Below are positions 17,073 through 28,300 of a DNA stretch of 64,000 bases, piece by piece (within the stretch, counting starts at the first letter, position 1; each line of letters opens with the position of its first letter). This stretch comes from Lewinella sp. IMCC34191. GTDB lineage: Bacteria > Bacteroidota > Bacteroidia > Chitinophagales > Saprospiraceae. The notes below the pieces were generated by a model, which saw only the letters and a program-made list of their open reading frames with translations, did not search any database and was not told the origin of the DNA. Where the stretch lies: assembly GCF_003390935.1 (NCBI RefSeq), contig NZ_QNQZ01000011.1:124001-188000 (forward strand), given 5' to 3'. The translations under genes were made by a program, and so were the position numbers.

Positions 17073-18203
17073 TTAGGGTTGTGCGGGCGGAGATGGAACA
17101 GTAGCACTCAAACGATAGCGCTGTCCGGGAAGCGCGGAAATATGCCCCTGCATTTCTAATCCAAGCAAGCAGCCGGCCAGTTTAGCGGGAGGCCAATTCA
17201 GCCGGGCGTTGATCAGGTCGACTTTTACCCCTTCGCCCCGGCCCTGAAGCAAATCGACTACTTGACGCTCCTCGGGTGGTAGGGAATGGAAAAGCTGCAG
17301 TTGCTGTTGGCGCCGTGCCGCCGGCTCCCAGTCGAGCAGTCGGATGACATCTTCCGGGCTATCGATCAGAAAAGCCTTGCCCTCTTTGATCAGGGCGTTG
17401 CATCCGGCGGTATGGCGATCGCCGCCCCGCCCCGGGCAGGCACCTACTTTTCGTTGGTAGCCGTGCGCCATATTTGCCGTGATCATGGAACCGCCGGTGA
17501 GGTCGGATTCAACGACCAGTGTCATCCTGCCCAGCATCGCAACTATTCGGTTTCGGGCGGGAAAGTGTTCCCTCTCGGGTTTAATCCAGGGCGGGTATTC
17601 GGTGAGTAGTCCCCCACCCTGCCGGCACATGTCGTTGGCCAGTTTTCGATTGGCGTAGGGGTAAACGTGGCGGAATCCACTACCCAGAACGGCGAGGGTG
17701 GGCAGTCCCAAAGTAAGGGCGCGGCGATGGGCGGCCGTGTCTATGCCGTAGGCCAGTCCACTTACAATCAGCGGCTCGTAAGCGACCAACGGATCGAGCA
17801 GTCGTTCGATCTGCAACATAGCCTCCCGGCTGATTTTGCGGGTGCCAACCACGGCCAGCGTGCGCCGGCATCCGAGGTCCGTGTTTCCCCGGTGGTAAAG
17901 CACGGCTGGTGCCCGCTCGAACCCCGCTAATTCGGTCGGATAACCGGCGTGGCCGACTCGCAGTATGTCGATGTCGTTCCTTTCCGCGTATTCGATGATG
18001 GCTTCCGCTTCCTTCTGAACGGACGCCGCTTTCAGCCGGCCGGCCAGTTCCGTGGTGACACCGGACAGGCGGGCCAGATCACGGGGAGCCGCCCTTAGGG
18101 TCGCGGCCGCCGAGCCAAAGTGGTTAATCAATTGCCGGTACAGCACCGGCCCGATACCGGATGCACGGCTGAGTGCAACGGCGGCATAATCCTCGGTATC
18201 CAT
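17073..18203 (-). CDS. dprA: DNA processing protein DprA/Smf
   Basis: DprA loads RecA on incoming single-stranded DNA during natural transformation. Starting at the Met at 18203 gives 376 residues beginning MDTEDYAAVALSRASGIGP, a helix-hairpin-helix-like start; the longer frame to 18311 adds an atypical hydrophobic N-terminus. The Rossmann-like core has VVGTRKIS, VSGLAYGIDTAAHR, AVLGSGFRHVYPYANR, FPARNRIVAML, and AGCNALIKEGKA. A C-terminal winged-helix-like domain (about residues 315-370) includes VDLINARLNWPPAKLAGCLLGLEMQGHI. Its presence is consistent with, but does not prove, competence for DNA uptake. Confidence 0.93.
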   Translation of the reverse strand: MDTEDYAAVALSRASGIGPVLYRQLINHFGSAAATLRAAPRDLARLSGVTTELAGRLKAASVQKEAEAIIEYAERNDIDILRVGHAGYPTELAGFERAPAVLYHRGNTDLGCRRTLAVVGTRKISREAMLQIERLLDPLVAYEPLIVSGLAYGIDTAAHRRALTLGLPTLAVLGSGFRHVYPYANRKLANDMCRQGGGLLTEYPPWIKPEREHFPARNRIVAMLGRMTLVVESDLTGGSMITANMAHGYQRKVGACPGRGGDRHTAGCNALIKEGKAFLIDSPEDVIRLLDWEPAARRQQQLQLFHSLPPEERQVVDLLQGRGEGVKVDLINARLNWPPAKLAGCLLGLEMQGHISALPGQRYRLSATVPSPPAQP

Positions 18204-18352
18204 GAGGAAGTCTACTGAAACGATTGACGGAATGCCACGAAGGGTAAAAAAAGAGGGGAAACTGAGTAAGGGTCGAAAAGCGTGGCCAATCAAAGATAAT
18301 AAATTAAACAAATTGTTAGCTAAAATGACCTAGCTATTTCTCTCATTATTAC

Positions 18353-18360
18353 TATTTTTG
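18353..18360 (+). promoter_or_regulatory. -7 box of tRNA-Ser
   Basis: TATTTTTG fits TAnnTTTG and lies 10 bases before the tRNA 5' end at 18371. A TTG at the usual 19-20 base distance is missing, but the flank is AT-rich. Confidence 0.5.
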
Positions 18361-18370
18361 TGCCCCCTCC

Positions 18371-18457
18371 GGAGGATTGGCGGAGTGGTTGAACGTGCCT
18401 GATTCGAAATCAGGTGTACCTTCACGGGTACCGGGGGTTCGAATCCCTCATCCTCCG
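18371..18457 (+). tRNA. tRNA-Ser (anticodon CGA)
   Basis: A class II tRNA. The acceptor stem GGAGGAT pairs with ATCCTCC, discriminator base G at 18457. The anticodon stem CCTGA/TCAGG encloses TTCGAAA, giving anticodon CGA, which reads UCG codons. The long variable arm (around GTACCTTCACGGGTAC) is typical for serine tRNA, and the T loop reads GGTTCGAATCC. The 3' CCA is not encoded; GCAA follows instead. Immediately downstream lies a complex inverted and tandem repeat. Confidence 0.96.
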
Positions 18458-18458
18458 C

Positions 18459-18583
18459 AAAAGCCTGTGGCCCGATCACCGCAGGTGATCGCAAAGAAAA
18501 AGCCCCACACCCGTCCAAAGCCTTGATTTGGTAAGGGTGTGGGGCTTTTTCTTTGCTGCCCGAAGGGCGGGCCACAGGCTTTT
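18459..18583. repeat. Four-armed inverted repeat next to tRNA-Ser
   Basis: A nested structure. The outer arms are 16 bp and perfect (18459-18474 with 18568-18583). An inner stem of 21 bp is also perfect (18492-18512 with 18535-18555). Between outer and inner arms on the left is a 7-bp hairpin GATCACC-GCA-GGTGATC (18474-18490), and on the right a small GCCC-GAA-GGGC hairpin (18558-18568). The whole could fold as a four-way junction in DNA or RNA. The inner stem ends with a T-rich strand and could terminate the tRNA transcript. No encoded protein is plausible. Confidence 0.85.
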
Positions 18584-18850
18584 GCAGCCCCCCCTAAAAG
18601 GGATCACGCAGTAATCCCCCTTCCCTGTTTCTGGTAGCATCCGTCCAAAACAAGGGCTACGGCAAGCTTGCTGGGCTTTCACTTTGCTGCCCGAAGGGCG
18701 GGCCACAGGCTTTTGCAGCCCCCCCTAAAAGGGATCACGCAGTATTCCCCCTTTCCTGTTTCTGGTAGCATCCGTCCAAAACAAGGGCTACGGCAAGCTT
18801 GCTGGGCTTTCACTTTGCTGCCCGAAGGGCGGGCAACAGGGTTTTGCAGC
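18551..18850. repeat. 131-bp tandem repeat (two full copies plus part of a third)
   Basis: Copies begin at 18551, 18682 and 18813 with the same CTTTGCTGCCCGAAGGGC start, a constant period of 131 bases. The two full copies differ at only two positions that I can see, near 18613-18626 against 18744-18757. The third copy stops after about 38 bases with changes. Each unit begins with the right arm of the four-armed inverted repeat, so the array appears to be an amplification of that element's flank. Open frames across it are not credible genes. Confidence 0.9.
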
Positions 18851-18854
18851 ACCC

Positions 18855-18890
18855 TCAAAAAAAGGGCCGGCACCCGAAAGTGCCGACCCT
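18855..18890 (-). terminator. Terminator of the 987-residue protein gene
   Basis: On the minus strand AGGGTCGGCAC, loop TTTCGG, GTGCCGGCCCT, then TTTTTTTGAG: an imperfect stem and a clear T run, 23 bases after the stop codon. Confidence 0.85.
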
Positions 18891-18912
18891 GCTTTATCAA
18901 GTATCTATACCG

Positions 18913-21876
18913 CTATAGCTTCAGGAAGCGCTCTACCGTCTGGCACTTACCCCGCAGCTGCAGGTAGTAGATACCGGGCGACAGGTCACCCACGGAAAGT
19001 TCGCCACGCATGTGTTGGTCTACCTTAGTGTAGCGACTACTGCGAATGCGGCGACCCAGTCCGTCTAACAAGGTCATACTGACTTCACCCGTGTACCCGT
19101 CATTCATTTCCACGGTGAGGAGGTCGGTTACGGGATTCGGGAAAACCGAGAGACTAGCCTCGGTGAAAAGCGCCTCATCGTAGGGCAGCACGGCTTGTTT
19201 GGCAAAGTCCTCCAGCGGTTGCTTCACTGATGGATTACAATTGTCGGCGGGAGCGCCGCCACCCACCGGCGTTTCTTCCATCGGAGACAGGATCAGCTTG
19301 TCCAGCTTCGTACCGGGTTCGCGTGCGGCCACCGTGATGGTATGCGCTCCCGAGGATAGGTCAAAGGCTACCGGTCGGGAATCAACATTGACTTGCCGCC
19401 ACTCGAAGCCATTCGTCAGTAGGGCACCACCCTTGACTTCGCGCCACATCTTGATCCACTCTCCGTCGTCTATCCGAATCCAGAAGGAATTACGGGCCAC
19501 ATCGGGGGCATCCAGCAGTAAGTACAGGTAAAAAGTTTCCGCTTCGGAAGTGACAAATTCGTAGTTGAGGTACCGATCCGGGGTCTGTTCGGAAGGGTGT
19601 CCATCACAGCGGCAGCCGGTGTAACTGACAAATCGGTTACCGCTTGCCTCAGCATCCTCGCTGAGTCGCCAGTCGGCGTGGCGGATCGTGCATTCCGCTT
19701 CGAAGGAGAACGGACTAGCGCTCGGTGGATTATCGGGCGCCGCGACGCGTACGGTAACGCTTGTGGTGCTGCTTGCACCTGCATCATCGGTTACCGTCAA
19801 TTCTATGTCGTAAGTACCGGCATCGAGTACAACGGTGGGCCTTGCTCCGCTGGCGCTGCCACCAGGCCAGGCCCAGTCGAAGGCGATAATTTCTCCATCG
19901 GCGTCGTAGCTAACGCTCCCGTCTAGTTGCACCGTCAGTGGGGCGACTCCCTGGGTGACCGAGGCAGAGGCAAGGGCGGTAGGCGGCTGATTATCGAGTT
20001 TCGAACAGTTGGTTGCCGGCTCACCGAAGGCGGAGGGTGGCGTGGCTTCGGGGGAGACGTAAATCTTGTCTAAAATGGTGCTGCCTTCACGGAAGGCTAC
20101 GTCGATCGTGTTCTTACCGGCGGCTAATTCGAATGTCCCGGGAAAAACATCCCAGGTGAATTTTTGGCTGCAGTCGATATTATTCCACCGAATCCAGCTT
20201 CCGTCGTTGGCCCGCACCCAGAAGGAATCCGATCCGCGGTCGGGCGTATAGGCACGGACCTGCAGGAAGAAAGTGCCCGCGACCGCCCGTTCAAGGGTAA
20301 AACGGATGCGATTCTCGGGTACGTCGGCGGGTGGATTCTTAGTGGAATTTTTGCCCGGAGCGGAGACGTAGGACTGATTGGAGGCATTGCCGTCGGGCAC
20401 GATTTCCCAACTACTACCGACCGTTGCACACTCCGCTTCAAGCCAGAATTCGCTTACCGAATCATCGGTCGGCGTTTCGCAGGCATCCCCCACTCCGTTA
20501 CCGTCGTTGTCCGCCTGATCCGGGTTGAATACACTCGGGCAGTTGTCCTCGTCGTCGTTGATGCCGTCGTTGTCCATATCGCCAACGATGCGGAATTCAT
20601 CCGCTCCGATGCTGGGGGGATCGCTCCTTTCTTCTCCGTCGATATCCGTGGTGACATCCGCTACCGCTACGCCCGCCTGTGCTAGCGCCGGATTCGTAGC
20701 GTGTAGATCTGTGCGGGAGACGAACTCCGGATCCACCGTAATGGAATAGAGGCCTTGCTTGACCGCGCTGTACCACGTTTCCAGGTCAGGTACGTCCACA
20801 CCCTCCCAGTTTACCAGATAGGTACCGGTGGTGAACAGATCATTGTACTGCATGTCTACGGCAAAAGCGTTGCTCACGCTTACCGCGGCACCCGCACCTC
20901 CCCGGAAGATGTTGTTGCGGGCCGTTACATTTTCCATACTCACTAGCGCAAAGGGGCTCTCGGAGTTGGTCTGCAACAAACTGTTGTAGTAGAAATTCAG
21001 GTTTTCGCTGTTGACCATATACACCGCGTGCATACCGTCGTCGGGTAGGGAAACGAAGTTGTTGGCAACGAGGATTGGGTCAGACGGCGTACCGTCCCAA
21101 TTATTGGCGTACAATCCGTACCGGCTTTCCCCCACCTGTTTTCCGAATATCCGGTTGCCGGTCACTTCACCGCCGGTTTGGTACTGTAGCCGTACTCCGA
21201 AATTGGAGAAATCCTGGATGATATTATTGGTGACCTCCGTTCCCGTGGCCCTGGCCGTCAGCTTTCCCACGAAATAGATCCCGCTGCTACCGCCGACGAT
21301 CGTATTATTCCGAATGCGGATATCACTGGCCGCATCCGGATCCAGGTATAGGGCCACCTGATCGGTAGTCAGTAGGTTCGTAACGGGGGCCTCTATCCGG
21401 GTACCGTTTATCGCAAGATCGCTCACCTCGCCCACTACGGCCAGGGCCCTGGCGTAAGTGGCACCGGTTGCCAGCACGGTCAGCGACTCTATTCGAATGT
21501 GTTTTGCCCCGTTGAACTGAAGGACATAATTATTCAGAATACTGCGGCCCGTGTATCGGATGGTGACGTCTTCGGCCTTACCGCTTTCGGACCGGAAGGT
21601 GACTGTATTGGTCGCCGAAGCCCCCCTGACCGCGGTGAGTCGCACCCGTTCGAAATAGTTGCCGTCGCGGATCTGAAAGGTCACCGGTCCGGATACGCCC
21701 TGGGCGTTAAGATCGGCGACCGCGGCATTGATGGATGTGTAGTCGGGAGAGTTCCCACCGATGGTGTAAGATCCCTGCAGCTGCGCGTGCAGTGCACTGA
21801 ATCCCATTATAGCAAGGAAAGTTAAGCAGCATTTTAAGGTGAGGAAAGTGTTTTGTTCTGGGTATAGGTTAGCCAT
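18913..21876 (-). CDS. Secreted beta-helix/PKD protein with T9SS sorting domain
   Basis: A 987-residue surface or released protein. Order of parts: signal peptide (residues 1-32, ending LHAQ); right-handed parallel beta-helix (about 33-425) with repeated NNxI and GGEVTGNRI turns; a short thrombospondin-3-like calcium segment (about 430-470; DNDGINDDEDNCPSVFNPDQ); a carbohydrate-binding-like beta-sandwich (about 475-625); a PKD domain (about 640-715); a second sandwich (about 725-875); and a T9SS sorting domain (about 905-987; VFPNPVTD, GIYYLQLRGK). The two sandwich domains resemble each other and those of the next gene. No catalytic motif was identified; adhesion or glycan binding is an inference. 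Its own terminator follows. Confidence 0.85.
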   Translation of the reverse strand: MANLYPEQNTFLTLKCCLTFLAIMGFSALHAQLQGSYTIGGNSPDYTSINAAVADLNAQGVSGPVTFQIRDGNYFERVRLTAVRGASATNTVTFRSESGKAEDVTIRYTGRSILNNYVLQFNGAKHIRIESLTVLATGATYARALAVVGEVSDLAINGTRIEAPVTNLLTTDQVALYLDPDAASDIRIRNNTIVGGSSGIYFVGKLTARATGTEVTNNIIQDFSNFGVRLQYQTGGEVTGNRIFGKQVGESRYGLYANNWDGTPSDPILVANNFVSLPDDGMHAVYMVNSENLNFYYNSLLQTNSESPFALVSMENVTARNNIFRGGAGAAVSVSNAFAVDMQYNDLFTTGTYLVNWEGVDVPDLETWYSAVKQGLYSITVDPEFVSRTDLHATNPALAQAGVAVADVTTDIDGEERSDPPSIGADEFRIVGDMDNDGINDDEDNCPSVFNPDQADNDGNGVGDACETPTDDSVSEFWLEAECATVGSSWEIVPDGNASNQSYVSAPGKNSTKNPPADVPENRIRFTLERAVAGTFFLQVRAYTPDRGSDSFWVRANDGSWIRWNNIDCSQKFTWDVFPGTFELAAGKNTIDVAFREGSTILDKIYVSPEATPPSAFGEPATNCSKLDNQPPTALASASVTQGVAPLTVQLDGSVSYDADGEIIAFDWAWPGGSASGARPTVVLDAGTYDIELTVTDDAGASSTTSVTVRVAAPDNPPSASPFSFEAECTIRHADWRLSEDAEASGNRFVSYTGCRCDGHPSEQTPDRYLNYEFVTSEAETFYLYLLLDAPDVARNSFWIRIDDGEWIKMWREVKGGALLTNGFEWRQVNVDSRPVAFDLSSGAHTITVAAREPGTKLDKLILSPMEETPVGGGAPADNCNPSVKQPLEDFAKQAVLPYDEALFTEASLSVFPNPVTDLLTVEMNDGYTGEVSMTLLDGLGRRIRSSRYTKVDQHMRGELSVGDLSPGIYYLQLRGKCQTVERFLKL

Positions 21877-22255
21877 AAGCTATAAGGGTGTAGGTAGTTA
21901 GGTAATTAGGTGTCAAGGTCAATACGTACGGCTTCGATACCAGCCATAAGGTCTTCCGAAGAAAGGCTGGGCGATTGCCGGACACTATCTGAATATGAGT
22001 TACAACGTCGCTACCATGACCAACTAATGCGTGACGGTACCAAAATCGAACCCCGAAATAGGAAATCAACCTGCGGCGGTGCGAAGGGCCTGCAAAACCT
22101 CTGCCGGGATTTATTCATCCCCGGCCAACAATCTTGGCTTCACCGATGAGAGCATGATCAATCGTTTACGGGTGGTCTATCGTTATACCTGGCCTGTTCT
22201 ACCCTCACTTTTTACCGCAGGTCGCCCACTTTGTCGCCGGGTACATATGACATAA
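21877..22255. other. Intergenic region upstream of the 987-residue protein gene
   Basis: About 380 bases between two paralogous minus-strand genes. It should hold the promoter of the downstream gene, but I found no matching TTG/TAnnTTTG pair on the minus strand. Two plus-strand frames (21910-22149 and 22031-22255) have no family resemblance and were not called. Confidence 0.5.
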
Positions 22256-22289
22256 TTAAAAAGGGCCGGCATCGATTGATGCCGGCCCT
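22256..22289 (-). terminator. Terminator of the 3056-residue protein gene
   Basis: Perfect 12-bp stem AGGGCCGGCATC, loop AATC on the minus strand, then TTTTTAATT. It lies 24 bases after the stop codon and resembles the terminator of the paralogue at 18855. Confidence 0.92.
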
Positions 22290-22312
22290 CGCCTTTCAAA
22301 CTATGGTATCAC

Positions 22313-25300
22313 CTACCGCTTCACGAAGCGCTCCACCGTTTGGCATTTACCCTGCAGTTGCAGGTAATAAATACCCGGGGGCAAATCAGCTACGGAGAGT
22401 TCGGTGCGTAAGCTTTGACCCTCCTTATCGTACTGCAGGTGGCGGACCCGGCGGCCTAAACCATCCACTACGGTCATGTCTACTCTTCCGGTATAACCAT
22501 CGTTTAGCTCGACTATAAGATGGTCGGCAACCGGATTGGGAAACACGGACAGGTCAGCCTCCGCGAACAGTTCTTCTTCGTAGGGTAACACCAGCTCCTT
22601 CATCAAGCCTTTTACTATGGCACGCTGATAGAGTGAACAGTTCTGTGCATCCGGACCAGTGCCCAGCGGCAGTTCCGGTTCCGCTGACAAGACCAGTTTG
22701 TCAAGCTTCGTGCCCGGCTCTCGCGCCGCTACCGTGATGGTGTGCTCGCCAGGGGCAAGGTCGAAGGATACCGGAACTGCATCGTCGTTCACGCGCCGCC
22801 ATTCGAAACCGTTGGTCAACAACACACTACCGTCCGCTTCGCGCCACATCTTAATCCAATCACCGTCATCCATACGGATCCAGAAAGAGTTGCGGCCCAC
22901 GTCGGGCGCATCCAGGCGAAGGAACAAATAGAAGGTCTCCGCTTTGGAGGTGACGAAGTCGTAGTTCAGGTACTGTCCGGCCATCTGCATCGACGGCGTG
23001 CCCTCACAACGGCAGCCCGTGAAGCTGACGAAGCGGTTGCCGCTTGCTTCAACGTCTTCGCTCAGTCGCCAGTCGCGGTCACGGATCGTACACTCCGCCT
23101 CGAAGGAGAAGGGGGTGGTGCTTGGTACACCGCCCGGTGTAGCTACCCGTACGGTTACGGTTGCCGAGTTGGAGTCACCGGCATCATCGGTCACCGTTAA
23201 CTTTATGTCGTAGGTGCCGGCGACCAATGTAACAGAAGGCGTGGCACCGGTGGCACTGCCGCCCGTCCAACTCCAATCGTAGTCGACGATTGTGCCATCG
23301 TAATCGTAGCTCGCGCTGCCGTCCAGTTGCACCGTTAGCGGCGCTACACCCTGCGTGACGGAGGCGGTGGCCATAGCCGTCGGCGGCTGGTTCGCTAACT
23401 CCGAACAGTTGGTGGCCGGTTCGCCAAAGCCGGCGGGGAGGGTATCATCCAGGGATATGTATACTTTATCCAACATGGTACCACGCTCCCGGTAAGCAAT
23501 GTCAATGGTATTCGTACCGGCCGTGAGGACCAGCATATCGGGAAGGGTGGCCCAGGTGAATCGGCGGTTGCAGTCGATATTATTCCATTCCATCCAACTA
23601 CCGTCGTTAAGGCGCACCCAGAAGGAATCCGATCCCCGGTCGGGCGTAAACGCCCGTACGTGTAGGTAGAAGCTGCCGGCAGCGGCCCGCTCCAGGGTAA
23701 AACGGAGACGATTTTCGGCAACATCCGCCGGGGGGCTTGCCAAAGAATTTAGCCCACGAATGGTAACGTATTTCTGATTAGAGGCTTCGCGATCGGTAGC
23801 AACTGTCCATTTGGTACCCACCATGGCGCATTCCCCTTCGAGCCAGAATTCGGTTTCCGTATTCTCTCCCGCCGAATCGCAGGCATCACCTGTACCGTTG
23901 CCGTCGCTATCCGTCTGCTCCGGATTGTAGGTAGCCGGGCAGTTGTCAATTTCCACAGACGTCAATTCGGAAGCGGCGAATCCGTCCGTGGGACGCTCGC
24001 ATCCGGTGAGAGAGGACTCCGGATAACCATCACCGTCCGCATCGATGTACCAGGTCTGCCCTGGGTAGGCCAGCGGATCGCTGTCGTCGCAGTCATCGGC
24101 CTGGCTTACGTATCCGTCCGGCGCAGTGCAGGCGGTAATCATGGTGGATGCATCACCGTACCCATCCCTGTCGGCATCAGCGTAGTACGGTATCGCTTCA
24201 CCGATACTCGCGTCCGTATCGTCGCAGTCTAGCGCATTCACGACGTATCCGGCTGGTGAGGAACAGTCTTCGGTAGAGACGTTTGGATCTCCTAAGCCAT
24301 CACCATCCGCGTCCGCGTAGAATGTAGTGTTCGTGACGTCTTCGTCGGTCATTCCATCGCAATCGTTGTCAAGACCATCGCATAGTTCGGGTGCTCCCGG
24401 GTAAACGCTGGCATCCGAATCGTCGCAGTCTCCGGATTGGGGAACGTAACCGGCCGGAGGGGTGCAGGCGGTGATGGTAGTGGATACATCGCCGTAACCA
24501 TCGCCGTCGGTATCGGCGTAGAAAGTAGTACCGGTGGCACCTTCGTCAATGCTGCCGTTGCAATCATTGTCGACTCCGTCACAGAGCTCGGGGGCACCGG
24601 GATAGACGGTTGCATCCGAGTCATCACAGTCGCCGGACTGCGCTACGTAGCCGGTAGGAGCGGAGCAGGCGGTGGTGGAGGATGACGCGTCTCCGTAGCC
24701 GTCGTTATCGGTGTCGGCGTAGAAGGTCGTCTCGGCTCCAATTGTGGCGTCCGCATCGTCGCAGTCCAGTGCATTATTGACGTAGCCGGCTGGTTGTGCA
24801 CAGTCTTCGATAGATACGGTGGGGTCACCCAGTCCGTCTCCGTCGGCATCTGCGTAGAAGGTGGTATTGGTCACGTCTTCGTCCGTTAGTCCGTCGCAGT
24901 CATTGTCGATCCCGTCACAGAGTTCCGGGGCGCCGGGGTAGACGGTAGCGTCCGAATCGTCACAGTCGCCAGCTTGGGCAACATAACCGGAAGGGGCCGA
25001 GCAGGCGACGGTAGGGGAAGACGCATCTCCGTAACCGTCATTATCGGCGTCAGCGTAAAAGGTGGTCTCCTCGCCGATGGCGGCGTCCGTGTCGTCGCAG
25101 TCCAGATCATTATCAACGTAACCGTCGGGCTGCACACAGGCTTCGGTCGAAGCATTGGGATCTCCCAGGCCATCGTCATCGGCGTCCGCGTAGTAGGTGG
25201 TGCTGCTTACTCCTTCATCCGTCGTGCCGTCACAATCATTATCCTTTCCGTCACAGAGTTCCGGGGCGCCGGGGTAGACGGTATCGTCCGTATCATCGCA

Positions 25301-28300
25301 GTCGCCGGATGGCACCACGTATCCATCGGGAACCGTGCAGGCAGTGGTGGTAACGGACGCATCACCGTAACCGTCATTATCACTATCGGCGTAAAAAGTG
25401 ATTTCTCCTCCAATAGCGGCATCGGTGTCATCACAATCCAGCGCGTTATTGACGTATCCGTTCGGCTGGGCACAGTCTTCGGTGAAAACGGTAGGATCAC
25501 CTAACCCATCGCCGTCGGCGTCCGCATAGAAAGTGGTATTAGTCACCCCATCATCAATGCTTCCGTTACAGTCGTTATCAACCCCGTCGCAGAGTTCAGG
25601 GGCACCGGGATACACCGTTGCGTCCGAATCGTCACAGTCGCCAGCCTGAGCCGAATAGCCGGCCGGGGCGGAGCAGGCGACGGTGGTGCTTGAGACATCA
25701 CCATACCCGTCATTATCGCTATCGGCGTAGAAAGTTATTTCTTCCCCGATGGCGGCATTGGTGTCGTCGCAATCTAAAGCGTTGTTTACGTAGCCCAATG
25801 GTTGCGTACAGGCGTTCGTTGAGTCGTTCGGGTCGCCTAGACCGTCCCCGTCATCGTCCGCGTAGTAGGTGGTGGCGCCCACTCCTTCGTCGGTTATCCC
25901 ATCGCAGTCATTGTCGATGCCATCACACAGTTCCGGCGCTCCGGGATATACGGTGTCGTCCGAGTCGTTGCAGTCGCCGGACTGTGCCACGTAGCCATCC
26001 GGGGCGACACAGCCCGTGGTGGTGATGGAAGCATCACCGTAACCGTCGTCGTCGGTATCGGCGTAGAACGTTACGGTCTGCCCAATGCTAGCGTTCGTAT
26101 CATCACAATCCAATGCGTTGCTGACGTAGCCGGCCGGTGCAGCGCAGGCCTCGACGGAATCATTCGGGTCGCCTAATCCATCAGCATCGTCATCCGCATA
26201 AAAGGTTGTCAGAGTGGCACCTTCATCCGTAGAACCGTCGCAGTCATTGTCTAGTCCATCACACAGTTCGGGAGCTCCGGGGTATACGGTACCGTTCAGA
26301 TCGTCACAGTCACCGGATTGAGTAACGTAGCCGGTCGGGGCGAAACAGGCCTCGGTAGCGGTAGAAGCGTCGCCGTAGCCATCCCGATCTCGGTCGGCGT
26401 AGAAGGTGGTCGGTACCGAAACGGAGGCATCCAGCGGATCGCAATCCGCTTCGTCGTTTACGCCATCGTTATCGTCGTCAGCGTCGCACACATCGCCGAT
26501 GCCGTCGCCGTCGAAATCTTCCTGATTGGGATTAAAGGCGCTGGGGCAATTGTCTTCGTCGTCGTCAATGCCATCGCCGTCGGTTCCGAACTCATCCGCG
26601 CCTATGCTGGGTGGATCACCTCTGTCTTCGCCGTCGATATCCGTAGTGATTTCGGAGAGGGCCACGCCGGCTTCCGATAAAGCTAAATTTTGAGCGTGCA
26701 AGTCTGTCTCCGATACAAACTGGGGGTCTACGCTTAGAGAGTTGGCATCTTGGCCGGAGGCAGTCTGCCAGGCCGCCAGGTCGGTAACGTGGGTATTGTT
26801 ATAGTAGGCCAAGTAAGTGCCTTCGGCGTACAGATCGTTGTAGTCCATGTCCAGCCCGGTCAGGCTGTTCAGGTATACCGCGTAACCCGTTCCGGCCCGG
26901 AAGATGTTGTTCTTGACCCTAGCGTTCGGACTGCTGGACAGGTAAAAGCCGTAGCTACCGCTACCGGCCAGATTGACGCTGTTGTGGTAGAAGTTGAGGT
27001 AGTCGCTACCCGAGATAAGTACCGCGTACGATCCGCCGCCGGGAAGGCTAATGAAGTTATTCGCCACCAGCAGGGGTGATGAGGCCGTACCGTCACTGCT
27101 ATTCAGAGACATGCCATAGGACACAAAACTCGACCGACCGATTATACGGTTATCGGTTATCTCGCCCCCCAGCAGCCTTTGCGTCTGCAACCCGTAACCC
27201 CGGAAATCTTCGATCCGGTTGCCGCGGATGACCGTTCCCGTCGGTTGCTCCTGTGAGCTAGTACCCTGAAACGAAATACCGTAATAGCCCCCACTGACGT
27301 CGTTGTCCAATATCTGGATGTTACTGCCCAGTGTAGCATTTACATCCAGCACCGGGTAGCTGGCATTGCTGGTTGATACTTGCAGCTTGTTACCCTCCAG
27401 TATAATGTTGTCGGCCCGGTTGGCGATTTCCAACACCCGATTGTAGGACGTACCCGTGGCCTCCAGTGTCAGGTGCCGCAGGCGAACGTCCGAGGCATTG
27501 GTGAGCCGCAGTACGTAGTTGGAATCACTCTGCGTAGCCGCGTAGGTGAGCACTACATCTTCGGCATTGCCCGATGCGGACTCAAAGGTGATCGTATTGC
27601 TGGCCGAGCCACCCGAAATGTCCGGAAGGACGACCTGCTCCTCGTACGTGCCCGAGGCTACCTCAAAGGTCACGGCCCCGGCGAGGCCGTTGGTGCGCAT
27701 GGCAGCCACCGCCGCCCCGAAACTGACGAAGTTGCGGGAACCGGAGGCCCCGATGGTGTAGGTGCCCGACAGCGGTACGAAGCCGGCCGCTGAGTATTCG
27801 TCCGCACCGATGCTGGGCGAATTGTCGCGCGACTCTCCATCGATGTCCGTGCTTATCGTCGCAATTGCGACCCCGGCGTCGGCCAGGGCGGGGGCACTGG
27901 CGTGCAGGTCCGTGTCCGAAACGAACTGGGGGTCGAAACTCACCGAATGGGCACCCTGACCGGAGGTAGACCGCCAGGCCGCCAGGTCGGTAACCTGCGT
28001 ATTGTTATAATAGGCCAGGTAGCTGCCTTCGGAGTACAGATCGTTGTAGTCCATGTCCAGCCCGGTCAGGCTATTCAGGTAAACCGCGTAACCCGTTCCC
28101 GCCCGGAAGATGTTGTTCTTGACCGAAGCATTCGGACTGCTGGACAGGTAAAAGCCGTAGCTGCCGCTACTGGCCAGATTGACGCTGTTGTGGTAGAAGT
28201 TGAGGTAGTCGCTGCCCGAGATGAGCACCGTGTACGATCCCCCGCCCGGGAGACTAATAAAGTTGTTCGCCACCAGTAAAGGCTCCGAGGCCGTCCCGTC

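Noticed and set aside
18551-18850. The 131-bp repeats as a CRISPR array
   Set aside because: The units are contiguous tandem copies without unique spacers, far longer than CRISPR repeats, and no cas gene is near.
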